Assembly: GCF_047495875.1 (NCBI RefSeq)
Contig: NC_092467.1
Span: 32,463,378 to 32,527,377 of the forward strand
Direction: 5' to 3'
Source: Pithys albifrons albifrons
Lineage: Eukaryota; Chordata; Aves; Passeriformes; Thamnophilidae
DNA length: 64,000 bases
Shown: positions 11,179 to 22,735 of the stretch, one piece after another
How the letters are laid out: every line of letters begins with the position of its first letter
Numbering within the stretch: the first letter of the stretch is position 1
Translations under genes and position numbers: made by a program
Notes under the pieces: model-generated
Seen by the model: the letters and a program-made list of their open reading frames with translations, nothing else
What the model was told of the DNA's origin: nothing
Databases searched by the model: none

Positions 11179-12239
11179 TCTTTCATGTCCAAAACACGCT
11201 GAAACATCACCTGAATTATTAAATGAGATACAACATTCCAGCAGAAGGTCTGGAGAGCTGTTCCTGTGTGGTGGAGGCAGTTTATTTGTCACCTGAGTGC
11301 CTGAATTCCCTTCCCAGTAGTGACTTTGTTGTGCAGTGCTTGGCAACAGCCTCACCTGTGCTGAGCAAAATGCCACTTACATAAGGTGCTCCTTTGTGTG
11401 GAGCTGGGTGGAAAATCACCTCGGGAGGAAATGCCCAGGAAATACCAACTGCACAGCAAGAGCAGCAAGGAAACTAAACCATGGTGTGGAATCTGTAACT
11501 TTCACAGCCTCATAAATGGAATTTCCTCCCTTCAGGTTTGTGCTGTGGTAAATCATCATCTTTCACCACCTGTTTCATCGTTAATGTCGTTACTTGGTGA
11601 ATCTTCTCTGCTTTCTTCTGTGCCCCCGGTTTTCTGTCTTCCCTCACTCTCCTTTCTCACTAATTAATTGCCTTTCCCAGGCATTCTCCTTCTCTTGTGG
11701 CTGAACTGCTTTCTCTGGCTGTGCTGATGGAGTCCATGTCGTCACTGCTCTGCTCTGATCTCCAGAAAGAAAAAAAGAAATCAAATTTGGAGAGATTTAA
11801 AAAAAAGAAAGGCCATGACTCAAATGCTTCTGTGCTGCAACTTGTTCTTTCCCTCAGGGCTGAGTTCTCACCAGCCATGGCCAAAATGTCACCACAGTTC
11901 CCTCCAAACCTCTGTCAGTCTCATCCCTGCCTGCTCCAAACCCCTTGGACAGGGTCCCACAGCTGCTGTCTCTGTGTCCAGCCTTGAAAGAGCCTCAGAA
12001 TGTCACAAAACCTCAACAGCCTTCGGGCTTTTTGCTCCACCAGAAGCCACAAGTCTCCTTCTTGTCTTGCATCTGTCATTTTTTGCCTCAGAGATGCTGC
12101 AAGTCAAGTCCATATGTTGCTGCTTCCTTCCTGGAAGTTCTCCTGGTGGCTCGTGGCTTTGGGGGGTGTTGTGAGGAACAGAACAGGCAGGAGAGGACAT
12201 GACTTGATGTCTCATAATAGCCAGCTGGATTTTGGACAT
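11179..12239. other. Unique intronic sequence
   Basis: No exon or known repeat is recognised. A purine-rich A/G block lies at 11765-11812 (AGAAAGAAAAAAAGAAATC-like). Confidence 0.5.
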
Positions 12240-13165
12240 GCAGTTTCCCTTGGAGACTCTGGAGAGAGGAAAACATCACTTGAGGATGGTCCACAGGGCT
12301 GCAGAGGTTCTCTTGGAGACTGGAGAGAGGAAAACATCACTTGAGGATGGTCCTCAGGGCTGCAGAGGTTCCCTTGGAGACTGGAGAGAGGAAAACATCT
12401 CCTGAAGATGGTCCTCAGCACTGTAGAGATTCTCTTGGAAACTCTGGAGAGAGGAAAACATCACTTGAGGATGGTCCTCAGGGCTGCAGAGATTCCCTTG
12501 GAGACTGGAGAGAGGAAAACATCTCCTGAAGATGGTCCTCAGGGCTGCAGAGTTTCCCTTGGAAACTCTGGAGAGAGGAAAACATCTCCTGAAGATGGTC
12601 CTTAGCACTGCAGAGTTTCCCTTGGAGACTCTGGAGAGAGGAAAACATCTCCTGAAGATGGTCCTCAGGGCTGCAGAGTTTCCCTTGGAGACTCTGGAGA
12701 GAGGAAAACATCTGAAGATGGTCCTTAGCACTGCAGAGTTTCCCTTGGAAACTCTGGAGAGAGGAAAACATCTGAAGATGGTCCTCAGCACTGCAGAGTT
12801 TCCCTTGGAGACTCTGGAGAGAGGAAAACATCTCCTGAAGATGGTCCTCAGCACTTCAGAGTTTCCCTTGGAAACTCTGGAGAGAGGAAAACATCACTTG
12901 AGGATGGTCCTCAGGGCTGCAGAGATTCCCTTGGAGACTCTGGAGAGAGGAAAACATCACCTGAAGATGGTCCTCAGGGCTGCAGAGTTTCCGTTGGAAA
13001 CTCTGGAGAGAGGAGAACATCTCCTGAAGATGGTCCTCAGCACTTCAGATTCCTTTGGAGACTCTGGAGAGAGGAAAACATCTGAAGATGGTCCTCAGGG
13101 CTGCAGTTTCCCCTGGAGACTCTGGAGAGAGGAAAACATCTCCTGAAGAAGGCCCTCAGCACTTT
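12240..13165. repeat. Minisatellite, 57/60/63-bp units, about 15 copies
   Basis: The unit contains TTCCCTTGGAGACTCTGGAG, AGAGGAAAACATC, CTGAAGATGGTCCTCAG and GGCTGCAGAG. GGTCC landmarks at 12350 and 12410 give 60 bases; units with the extra CTC are 63, and units lacking CTC before TGAAG are shorter by three. All length variants differ by multiples of three, so a 204-codon frame (12532-13146 +) and its opposite (12354-12854 -) remain open. No family match; treated as repeat. Confidence 0.95.
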
Positions 13166-13476
13166 CTCTGCTGAGAACTTGACCACATTCCCTCCCCATG
13201 GTCCACAGTCTCTTCTCCCTCACCCCATCCTGACCTTGAGGATTTCCAAAGCAACAGCTTTAAAAATACCTTTTATTTTCTGCAGCTCTTCCATCTTATT
13301 TTTCTCAAGTGATAACTTGGCATCATCAGGATCCCACCCACAGCAAGGTCCTTCTCAGCAGTGCCTTGGAAGATCCCAAATGTTTCCCCAAAGAAAGTCA
13401 GTGTTTTATAAATTAACTCTGCTGCTTAAAACACAATTTTCTTTGTCTTGCAAAATTTATCCTCAAGAATATAAAG

Positions 13477-13590
13477 ATTTCTCCAAAGGCAGGTTGGGCA
13501 GGACTTGGAGCAACCTGGGCTGGTGGGAGGTCCAAGCCCATGGCACAAGATGAGCTTTAAGGGCCTTTGCAGCCCAAACCAGGGGATTCC
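13477..13590 (+). mobile_element. CR1 3'-end fragment
   Basis: GGCAGGTTGGGCAGGACTTG, GAGCAACCTGGGCTGGTGGG and GAGCTTTAAGGGCC form the sense-oriented CR1 3' end, diverged and short. Confidence 0.75.
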
Positions 13591-14148
13591 ATGAATATTT
13601 CTACAACTCAGCTCACTTATTTAGGCTCTTTATACACAGACAGTCACAGTGTGAGGAGCACCAGCTTTTTAATGACAGGATTTCCAGAGCAGGATGTTTA
13701 TTGTCTCTTCTTAATTAAGATTTTCATGTGGGTTTTTTGTTCCCCCCAAATTAATTCACATCGAGTTTTCATCATTTTAGGGTTTCCTTGTCTGTGAAGG
13801 AAATGCAGAACAGACCAGAAATGAAACACTGGGAAATTCTGCTCTGGCTTTTCTCTTGGTTGTCCCTCTCATGAATATTTCTACAACTCAGCTCACTTAT
13901 TTAGGTTCTTTATACACAGACAGTCACAGTGTGAGGAGCACCAGCTTTTTAATGACAGGATTTCCAGAGCAGGATGTTTATTGTCTCTTCTTAATTAAGA
14001 TTTTCATGCGGGTTTTTTTTCCCCCCAAATTAATTCACATCGAGTTTTCATCATTTTAGGGTTTCCTTGTCTGTGAAGGAAATGCAGAACAGACCAGAAA
14101 TGAAACACTGGGAAATTCTGCTCTGGCTTTTCTCTTGGTTGTCCCTCT
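13591..14148. repeat. Direct tandem duplication, about 281 bp, 2 copies
   Basis: ATGAATATTTCTACAACTCA starts at 13591 and again at 13872. The copies are nearly identical through GCTTTTTAATGACAGG, TTAATTAAGATTTTCATG and CTCTGGCTTTTCTCTTGG to about 14148. Differences seen are a few substitutions (GCTCTT/GTTCTT, ATGTGGG/ATGCGGG) and T-run length. High identity implies a recent event or gene conversion. Confidence 0.95.
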
Positions 14149-14654
14149 GAAACACAGAGATGCATTTGCTGTTTGGAATATAATATAAAATGTAAAGCAG
14201 ATGCTTAGCCTCAGTTTTTTGGGAAACCATCATCTGTTTTCCTTACACAACAATCTCCTTGGTGGAATTTCAGAAGGTAAATAATATGGCTCAATCCAGG
14301 CAGGGTTTTTTTTTCCCAAGCATTTGGGTTTTTTCCAAGGCTGGTGAGTAACAACTGATCTGCCTCGTTGCTTGAAGCTGGAAATGTGCTACAGGAGATG
14401 AAAATCAGCAGAAGATGCCAGGTTTGGCTTTGCTTTCTGGTGGTGGAAGCCAAGAAGGAAGACTCAAATGGCAGCTCCTGTTTGGGTGGTGCTTCAGAAA
14501 GCTCAGGGTGTGGGGACTGTGGACTTGAACTTGCTGAGGAGACCAGTAATGTAGAAGATCCGTAAATTTCTCCAGGGGCTTCACCATGGTGGAAGAACCT
14601 GGTGGTGGGGTGGAGGTCCTGGTGGGACATGTCCTTGTTGGGGTTCCTTTTGGC
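14149..14654. other. Unique intronic sequence
   Basis: AT-rich, then G-rich towards the following minisatellite. No exon signal. Confidence 0.45.
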
Positions 14655-15088
14655 ACCAGCTGTGTGTCCAGCTGTGTGTTCATCTGTGTGTCCGTGTGTC
14701 CAGCTGTTTGTCCATCTGTGTGTCCAGCTCTGTGTCCATCTGTGTGTCCATCTGTGTGTCCATCTGTGTGTCCATCTGTGTGTCCAGCTTGTGTCTGTGT
14801 GTCCATCTGTGTGTCCATCTGTGTGCCCCTCTGTGTGCCCCTCTGTGTGCCCATCTGTGTGTCCATCTGTGTGTCCATCTGTGTGTCCATCTGTGTCCAT
14901 CTGTGTGTCCATCTGTGTGTCCAGCTGTGTCCAGCTATGTCCAGCTCTGTCCAACTGTATGTCCAGCTTGTGTCCATCTGTGTGTCCATCTGTGTGTCCA
15001 GCTCTGTCCAGCTGTGTGTCCAGCTCTGTCCATCTGTGTGTCCATCTGTGTGTCCATCTGTGTCCAGCTGTGTGTCCAGCTGCACTGA
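14655..15088. repeat. Minisatellite based on a 12-bp unit TGTGTGTCCATC
   Basis: TGTGTGTCCATC and variants (TGTGTGTCCAGC, TGTGTGCCCCTC, TGTCCAGC) repeat from 14655 to about 15088. A 12-base period leaves open frames on both strands (Cys/Pro/Ser/Val-rich on +, Asp/Gly/His/Thr-rich on -), which are repeat translations only. Confidence 0.95.
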
Positions 15089-16445
15089 GGTGGCTCCTGC
15101 CCTTTGCAGGCATCCCATGGACCAGGGGCCCAGGTCTGAGCTCTCCTGCCACCTCCACCCAGCCTTGGGCTGGAAGGTGGTGACTCCATGATCTTGGAGG
15201 TGTTTTCCAACCCCAATGATTCTGTGATTTTTGTGGGGTGCTCTTGGACCCATCTCCGCTCTGCTCTGGGTGGTTCTCCACAGTGTCCATGCTGAAAACA
15301 CCCTTTTTACTTTGATGAGCTGACCTGTCTGTGCCTCTCATTCCCTCTTGTTGTGATTTCAACCTTCTTGGAGAAACAGGAGGATCCTCCTGCTTTCTGG
15401 GGCTCCTTTTTCCAACTGGCACTGGTGTTGGGCACGTTGTGTTGCTCAGTTCCCTCCTGGAAGTCCCAGGAGAAACAAACTGAGTGGGGAGGGAAAAGGA
15501 TGGGGGAAGACCAGAAGGTTCCTCTCTTTTTCTCCACTGAGTGTGTTCTCCCATCTGTCTCCATCTCCCAAGGAGAATTCCTGAGCCCTTGCAGGGAGTG
15601 GCAGGAAGGACTGCAGGGGATGAGAAGGTGAGGAGGAACCAGAAATACACGCCACACACCAAACTCCCACACACCAAACTCAGACCCAGGTGGGTCTCCT
15701 TGCCCCTGTTGTGCCCAAGTCTTGCCTGTCTCCAACCCTGGAAACCAGAAAGGAGCAACTTCTTCCATCCCTGGGCCACATATGTGGGAAAAGATGGTGT
15801 TCAAACACTCACCAGCTGTTAAAGACTCAACTGAAGCACAACAGATCATTATATTAATGGTAATTGGATTTGGAATCATTCAGCCATTTCTCTGAGAGGG
15901 GGAGGGAGAGCCTGAGTGATTCTGGCATTCTGGGAAAGGCAGTGGGTTCCCTCCCAGAGAAATAAGTTATTTCTGGAGTTTCCAATCCCTTTCCATAAGG
16001 TTTTTGAATGTTCAGAGTGTGAGGTTCAGGGACTCCCAGAGATGTCCTGCCTTGCTGTGGTGGCTGAGACCCACTCAAGGACCCACAACCTCCAACCCTC
16101 CTGCCCAGGCTCACCCACTCAGTTGAATCTCCTGTGCCAAAGCGGTTTCTGGAGGAGGCTTTGCAGCTGAATTGAGCTTTGGTGAGGGCTCAGTTGGTGT
16201 GTGCAGCTTGCCATTGTGACAGCACCTACAAACCTGGGCTCTGTGTCTCCAGGAGGTACAGTTGGCTCCTTCCAGGCTCGAGCTGCTGCCAGGACAGACT
16301 GTGGCAGACACACTTGTGGTTTACCCTGATTTATGCAGCGTGGTTTGGCTTCCCTGCACATCTCTCCATTCTCTGCTCCAGCCTTGAGGGTTTTTTTTTT
16401 CTCTCTTTTTCAGCTTTTTTGTTTCTGAGTAACCACAGTGTTGGA
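15089..16445. other. Unique intronic sequence with a small CR1 tail
   Basis: 15168-15230 carries a sense CR1 3' end (CTCCATGATCTTGGAGGTGT, CCAACCCCAATGATTCTGTG). The remainder has no recognised exon. Minus-strand open frames crossing 15.2-15.9 kb start in the 12-bp array and are not supported. Confidence 0.5.
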
Positions 16446-16450
16446 CTTGC

Positions 16451-17076
16451 TGTCTTGGTTTGAGATAAGCAACTGCCAACCCCCCCAAGCACAGAGAGAA
16501 AAGCCTCCCTCCTAACACCAGGGAAAGGGAGGGAAAGAGAGGGGAAAGAAAAAAAACCACTTCAAGTGGCATTTATACTAAAACTACATATATTTTTCAC
16601 AGAAAGAAAGAGACAATTAGAAGAGAGTACAAATATTCACTCACACAAGTCTGCAACAACAAGTTCCCCACCTCAACTTCATAACGAACACACAAATTCT
16701 ACTGTCCTAACTACACATTACTTAAGAAGAAGCTTATTCCCCAGGGAGACAAACCCAAGCAGAAAGGAGAGACCCAGAACAACACATTTTACTTTCCTGA
16801 GGTACCCTGTGAGCCAGTGGTGGGCCTGGTCCTCTCCATCCCCCCTGGGACAGCATCGTGTGTCCTCCCAAGAGGAGGCTGAGAAGCGACTGCCTTAACC
16901 ACTCCCACACTGGTTCCTACTGCCCTGGAGATGATGCCATAATGTGGGATGGAATACAAAATTACTGGCTAGAAGAGGTCAGCTGTTAGCTCAGCCCAGC
17001 TCAAGTCAGCTGACAGCTTTGGCCTAGTCCAAACTCCAGAGCCCAAAGTTAGGCCCACCTTGGTGAACCCATAACA
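16451..17076 (-). mobile_element. Solo LTR of an endogenous retrovirus (ERVL-like), minus orientation
   Basis: The block begins TGTCTTGGTTTGAG and ends GAACCCATAACA on the + strand, so it has TG...CA ends in either orientation. On the minus strand it reads TGTTATGGGTTCACC to CTCAAACCAAGACA. It is flanked on both sides by the 5-base duplication CTTGC (16446-16450 and 17077-17081). A 5-bp duplication is typical of ERVL-type integration. At 626 bp it has the length of a single LTR, and no gag, pol or env sequence lies next to it, so it is probably a recombination remnant. Orientation is inferred from resemblance to songbird LTR starts and is less certain than the boundaries. Confidence 0.85.
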
Positions 17077-17136
17077 CTTGCATTGCCTGTTGCTGCCTCA
17101 GACATCACCACGTGGGTTCTGAATGAGCACAGGGTT

Positions 17137-17350
17137 GTAGAATCATGGAATGGTTTGGGTTGGAAGGGACCTTAAAGCTCATTTGTCATGGGCAGGGTCA
17201 CCTCCCACCAGCCCAGGGTGCTCCAAGCCTTGTCCAGCCTGGCCTTGGACACTTCCATGATGGGGCAACCTGTGCCTGGGCCTGCCCAACTCACAGAGAA
17301 CCATTCAGGTTGAGAAGAACCTCTGAGATGATTGAGTCCAACCACTGGAC
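17137..17350 (-). mobile_element. Two adjacent CR1 3'-end fragments
   Basis: 17137-17290 reads GAATCATGGAATGGTTTGGG, TTGGAAGGGACCTTAAAGCT and CCAGCCTGGCCTTGGACAC. A second end begins at about 17299 (AACCATTCAGGTTGAGAAG, then GATTGAGTCCAACCAC). Both are minus-strand and truncated. Confidence 0.8.
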
Positions 17351-18228
17351 ACACCTCTGGTGGGTGTTGGTGTCTTGGAACAACTCTGAGGGTGCTTTGA
17401 CACGTTGGGTTTGTAGGTTCTTCCCTGCTGTTCATGGCATGGACACTGAAACAGCCCCAAAGTGGGTAAAACCTGAGAGGTGAGTCCGGGCAGTGCCCCA
17501 GAAGGTGCCACAGTCTGTGGTGGGTGGATTTGGAGGAGCAGAAAGGAGAGAGGAGAGTTGGGAAGCTACAACAGGGAAGTGACACCTCCTCCCAACTTCC
17601 TTGGGCCAAGCAGAGTGCTGGACTGATACAGCAGCACCTGGGCATGGCTGGGGCTTAAATATTGCCAGAACTACCCATGGAAAAGATTATTGCCATAAAA
17701 TGGGGTTTATTTTCCAAGAAATATGTCCATGGATTCAGTCTCTTCTTTTGGAGAAGCCTGGGAAACACTGGAAGAAAAGCGAATATCAAGTTTTTTAGGT
17801 TTTGTTCTCTCAGGGCTACAAAGAGGTGTTGCTGAAGGGCAGAGAAGGGGTTGAATAATGTGAGAATAAGACTCTGGAGAAATAACAATATATTAGATTT
17901 TTTATTTCCTTCTTATGGTAAAAAAGCCTCCCTTGTGCTGTGGTACATTGAAACATCCTCACATGGTCCAGGATGTCTCCAGGATTTCACTGGAGTGGGA
18001 ATCAGGTTTGATCCGATTGCTTTTGATTATTTCCACTAAAATTAATTGACTTGTAACTTTGTAAAGACCTTCTGCCTTTTTTATTCCCACAACCAGCAAG
18101 TTGCATTTCCTCCTGGCAGAGCAATTTCTTGCAGCTTTTCCCCCAGCAGATGGAAATGCTACAAAGGCCAAACATCTGCACTTGGTGGAGCTAAACAGGA
18201 CCCACTGCCTCAGTTTGCCCTGGATCCC
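17351..18228. other. Unique intronic sequence
   Basis: No exon, RNA gene or known repeat recognised. AT-rich over 17690-17900. Confidence 0.45.
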
Positions 18229-18541
18229 TCATGGAGAAGGAGCTTCTGCTGCCCTTGCAGCAGCTCCACGTGGGCAGTCAGGGCTGGGATGACTCCCTTG
18301 GGTTGCAGATCTCAGGGAGGAATCCTGTTCCCCACAGGAATGTCCTGCAGGTGGATCCTGCATGTCCTGATGTTCCTCTCGCTGCAGTAACTCATGGAGA
18401 AGGAGCTTTTGTTGCCCTTGCAGCAGTCAGGGCTGGGATGACTCCCTTGGGTTGCAGATCTCAGGGAGGAATCCTGTTCCCCACAGGAATGTCCTGCAGG
18501 TGGATCCTGCATGTCCTGATGTTCCTCTTGCTGCAGTAATT
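18229..18541. repeat. Direct tandem duplication, about 160 bp, 2 copies
   Basis: CTCATGGAGAAGGAGCTT begins copy one (18229) and copy two (18391). Shared segments include CAGGGCTGGGATGACTCCC, GATCTCAGGGAGGAATCC and GGTGGATCCTGCATGTCC. Copy two lacks about 12 bases (the CTCCACGTGGGC part). Confidence 0.93.
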
Positions 18542-18756
18542 CCTTGGGTTCCCCCTGTGTTGGGTTCTGAGGTGGCTTGTGGAGAAGGCAGCACGTGGTA
18601 CCCTCTGAAAGCTGAGACAGGAGGAGACATTAATCTTGTTTATCAGTAAGAAAACCCCAGAAATAACTGATTTTTCTTTAAACTCAGGCACAGCTTTGCA
18701 GATACAGATTAACAAGTGCAACAAAAATGTTGAAGAAATTACCTCCTTTTATGGTT

Positions 18757-19042
18757 TTAGAATTGTAAGGTTGGGAAAGACCTTTAAAGTCATCAAGTCC
18801 AACCATCAACCATTAAACCACATCCTCAAGTGCCACATCCACGTGTTTTTTGAACACTTCCAGGGATGGTGAGTCCACCCCTGCCCTGGGCAGCTGTGCC
18901 AGGGATGGACAACCATTTATGAGAAGAAATTCTTCCTGAGACTCCAAGAAACCTGCCCTGGCCCAGCCTGAGGCTGTTCCCTCTGCTCCTGAAGCAGAGC
19001 CCGACCCAGAAGGTCCTCCTTGAACCTCCTTTTCTCCACAGT
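18757..19042 (-). mobile_element. CR1 fragment (ORF2 end plus 3' end)
   Basis: The minus strand encodes [19 protein letters not shown], the usual end of CR1 ORF2, followed by the 3' region seen as GGTTGGGAAAGACCTTTAAA and TCATCAAGTCCAACCATC on the + strand. A dead 5'-truncated copy. Confidence 0.88.
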
Positions 19043-21204
19043 GTCCCAGTGTTCTTTGTATGCCCTTACAATGTGCAGAATGGAGTTGGTAAATGAGTTC
19101 CTTGCTGCTTTTCCCATCTAAAAAGAGCCCTCCAAAGAGCTGCTTGAAAATTAAACCCATTTTGTGCTGCTCTTTGGTTTCCAGAAGGTTTAATGAGCCC
19201 TGCTGACACTGTGCACCTGCAGGTGGGAACTGCAGGGTGATGGACAACTTCATTAAGGGGAGAGGCAAAGTTTTCTTTCATAACAGCAATAATGCAAAAT
19301 GAGCTTTGCCATTTTATTGGTTTCATTATTACTGAGCTAATTGGAGAACCTGTACTGAGCCTGGTGCTTTGTGGAGCTCAATCCCCAGAAATGAGGTCTG
19401 AGGGAACTCAAGACATCCAGTCCTTGGAGTTCCAGGGTATTTTCAGTATAGAACAGTAGAGTAAGTCAAATTATGGGTTATTTTTAGTTGCAATTAATGC
19501 ACCAAGGCCCAGGAACATGGACAGTGTTCCAGGGACACAGGAAGATTCTGGGCTTTGTCCTGGGCAGGGCCAGGAGTTGGACTTGACCTTGTGGGCCCTT
19601 CCAGGTCAGGAGATTCTCTGATTCCATCCTGCTTAGATGAACAACCCTCTTCCTTATCTATGGATCATTTTATTTTGGTTTTTTTCTGAGGGAGATGAGG
19701 AAACAGTGAAAGAGCATCAGATATGTGGAAACTCAGGAAGGGACACAGAGCCAAGGCAGAGGGAGAAAGGGAGAAGGAGGGATGGGCAGGGGGCTCTGAG
19801 CAGCACATGAATCCTGCAGGAGGCAGTTCCTGGATGACCCCCATGGATTCTGAGGGGTGCAATCACTGCTTGGCACTCACAGGCTGTGCTCAGGCTGTTT
19901 CCCAGTGGCTGGAATTAAAGACCTCTTGGAAGAGGTGAGTCTTTGAACACCTGGGGCAGAATTCCTTGTCACCCTTCCAAAAATGGCCATCACCTCTGAG
20001 ACTCCCTTTAGGTGAGGCTTTGGAGGGAGTTTGCCCTCTCAGGTGAGGGGCTGAGGTCAGGAACCTCCACAGGTGGTGCCTCCAGGGGCTGCTCTGCAGT
20101 GACTCCAGTGCAGGTGCCAAACCTCCATAAAACCCCCCCTGAGGAGACTGGAATGTGTCCTTCCCAGACCTGCAAACTTCTCTGCAGGCCATCACTGCTC
20201 AGATGTTGCAGAAAGCCACGTGGGGGTTCATTTCCCTGCCTGAGGGAGTCAAATCAAATAGATCCAAGTCCTGGTGCTGTTCATACAACATGAAATTTCT
20301 GGGAAAAAAAGTAAAGTGCTTCAGGATGAGATATTTGTGTTCCTGGTCTGGCTTAGCTTCTAAAAATGGCATTTTATCCTGGAATTTGCTTGTGGATTTT
20401 GGAATAAGTGGGCAGTGTTTGAGTGGGTCTGTGTTTTTAGTGCTTGACTTAAGGAGGGAAGTTGTCAAAGCAGTAATTAGAGACATCTCTGAACTGTGAT
20501 CACTATAAATTAATGATGGGGAGCCACAGCCACTCTCAGCCTTTGAGATCTGATGATCAATCTGTTTTCCAAAGCTTTCTCTTCCTCCTTAGGGAATGTG
20601 GGCCAAGGTCTGTGTGGCCAGACTGGCTCCCCCTGATCAGCTGAGCTGCTGGAGGGCAGGGCTGGGACAGGATAACAAGTGGCTCTGGTGCTGCTCCCAG
20701 TGCTGATGGACTTGGCTGCCTCCAACTGGGCTTGGAATTGGTGCTTTGCTTTCCCAACAGTTTGCTGAGGGATTAAAGCAGTGAATCCCTTCAGCAAACA
20801 CCCTCATCAGGAGGTCACAGTGTGTCCATAAATCCTGCCCAGGCAGCCCTTTTGGTTGGATGCCATTTGATATCAATTACAGCTGGAGCTCTTTCAGTTC
20901 CCCATGAAACTCGTGGAAGCTGCAAATGGGTTTCTGAGTCAGAGCCAGAGACATCATTTATTTGGTTGGTTTTGCTCTCAAAGACAGCTGGTAACATGTT
21001 GATAAACAAACAATGTCCTCACCACAAAACAACCCACACCCCAACCCCTCCCCAACATCCTGGACATCTCCACTGTGACAGAGCTGATGTTTGCCAGATA
21101 AATATCCTGAAATGTTGGGAAAAATGTGTCCTACTGTCTCAGGAGGTCTCTCCCCCGTTGTCCTGGTGCTGAGGTGCAGGTGATGGCATTGGTGTAATGG
21201 CAAA
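19043..21204. other. Unique intronic sequence with a small CR1 tail
   Basis: About 19565-19625 shows a sense CR1-like end (GGAGTTGGACTTGACC, CCCTTCCAGGTCAGGAG, ATTCTCTGATTCC). No supported exon was found in the rest. Confidence 0.5.
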
Positions 21205-21480
21205 GAAGGAACAGGAGAGAGAAGATTGAGAGGAACAGGAACAGGAGAGAGAAAATTGAAGTTGGATATCAGAAAAAAATTCTTTGCAGAGAGAGTGCTC
21301 AGGGATTGGAATGGGCTGCCCAGAGAGGGGGTGGATTCCCCATCCCTGGAGGTTTTTCAGCTGAGCTTGGCCGTGGCACTGAGTGCCATGATCTGGTAAA
21401 GGGACTGGAGTTGGCCCAAGGGTTGGACTTGATGATCTCAGAGGTCTTTTCCAACCCAATCCATTCTGTGATTCTCTGGA
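21205..21480 (+). mobile_element. CR1 3' region
   Basis: CAGAGAGAGTGCTCAGGGAT, TGGAATGGGCTGCCCAGAG, GGATTCCCCATCCCTGGAGG and GTTGGACTTGATGATCTC are sense CR1 and nearly identical to the 10.97-11.15 kb copy, suggesting the same subfamily. Confidence 0.9.
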
Positions 21481-22133
21481 TGTGGCACTGAGTGAGAATC
21501 CACCATGTCTTGATCCAACCCTACTGTGAGAATCCACCACGTCTTGATCCAACCCCACTGTGATCACCAGCCTGAGTGAGAATCCACATCTTGATCCAAC
21601 CCCACTGTGATCACCAGCCCATGGCACTCTGTGCCCTGGGCTGGTGATCACAGTGGGGTTGGATCAAGGGTTGGACTTGATGATCTCAGAGGCCTTTTCC
21701 AACCCAATCCATTCTGTGATTCTGTGGATGTGGCACTGAATGAGAATCCACCATGTCTTGATCCAACCCTACTGTGATCACCAGCCCAGGGCACTGAGTG
21801 AGAATCCACCATGTCTTGATCCAACCCTACTGTGATCACCAGCCCAGGGCACTGAGTGAGAATCCACCATGTCTTGATCCAACCCCACTGTGATCACCAG
21901 CCCAGGGCACTGAGTGAGAATCCACCATGTCTTGATCCAACCCTGCTGTGATCACCAGCCTGAGTGAGAATCCACATCTTGATCCAACCCTACTGTGATC
22001 ACCAGCCCAGGGCACTCTGTGCCCCACTCTGTGCCCTGGGCTGGTGATCACAGTGGGGTTGGATCAAGGGTTGGACTTGATGATCTCGGAGGTCTTTTCC
22101 AACCCAATCCATTCTGTGATTCTGTGATTCTAA
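21481..22133. repeat. Cluster of CR1-derived direct and inverted repeats (foldback cluster)
   Basis: GAGAATCCACCATGTCTTGA-type units (about 55-65 bases, also carrying TCCAACCC[C/T]ACTGTGATC and ACCAGCCCAGGGCACTGAG) repeat about eight times. Inverted partners GGGCTGGTGATCACAGTGGG occur at about 21639 and 22038, giving hairpins centred near 21625 and 22025. Each hairpin is followed by a CR1 tail (GATGATCTCAGAGG / GATGATCTCGGAGG) ending in ATTCTGTG octamers. Confidence 0.9.
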
Positions 22134-22735
22134 GATGGACCCGGGTGGAGAAGGTGACACTGGAAGATGCACATGGGAGGAGAAGGTGTGATGAGCAGCC
22201 CACACTTGGTACAAATGTGGCCTGAAATGGGCTTCTCTGGAGTACAATAACTTGGCAATCTCTGCATGTCTCAGTCCATGCTCAGCTGCTGCCTTTTCTT
22301 CTGCCCTCTCAAGTGTGAACGTGGATCATCCCCACAGACATGAGGTTGTCTTCTCCCACTCTGCCTTCAACAGAAACACCTCCCTGAATCCCCATGGCCC
22401 GAGGCTCTGCTCTGTTCCCAAGAAGGGAGTGAGGACAGAGTGCACTCCTGTGCTTCCAACCTGCCTCCAGAAGGGAGAAGAACAGCCTGGAAATGTCAGC
22501 TTTGCTATTTTTGCAGCCCAGCCCCGAAAGCAGCTCCTGCATCTCCATCTGCAGCCACACAACCAGCTCTTGCTGCTTCTCTTGTGCTTTTTTCACAAGG
22601 GAAAAACATCTCCCAGAGAGCTGTAAATGCCTCCAGTTGGGAAGTGAATGGTAATTTTCTTCAGGGCACTGAGGGTTTGGAAGAACAGTCTTTGTGCTTT
22701 GGGTTGGAATTGCTTATATTCAAATTGTGTCACTC
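22134..22735. other. Unique intronic sequence
   Basis: No exon or family recognised. Overlapping open frames on both strands have no family resemblance or splice context. Confidence 0.4.

Noticed and set aside
14211..15779. A 522-codon minus-strand open frame
   Set aside because: Its middle is the 12-bp minisatellite; the flanking parts show no protein family and no conserved domain.
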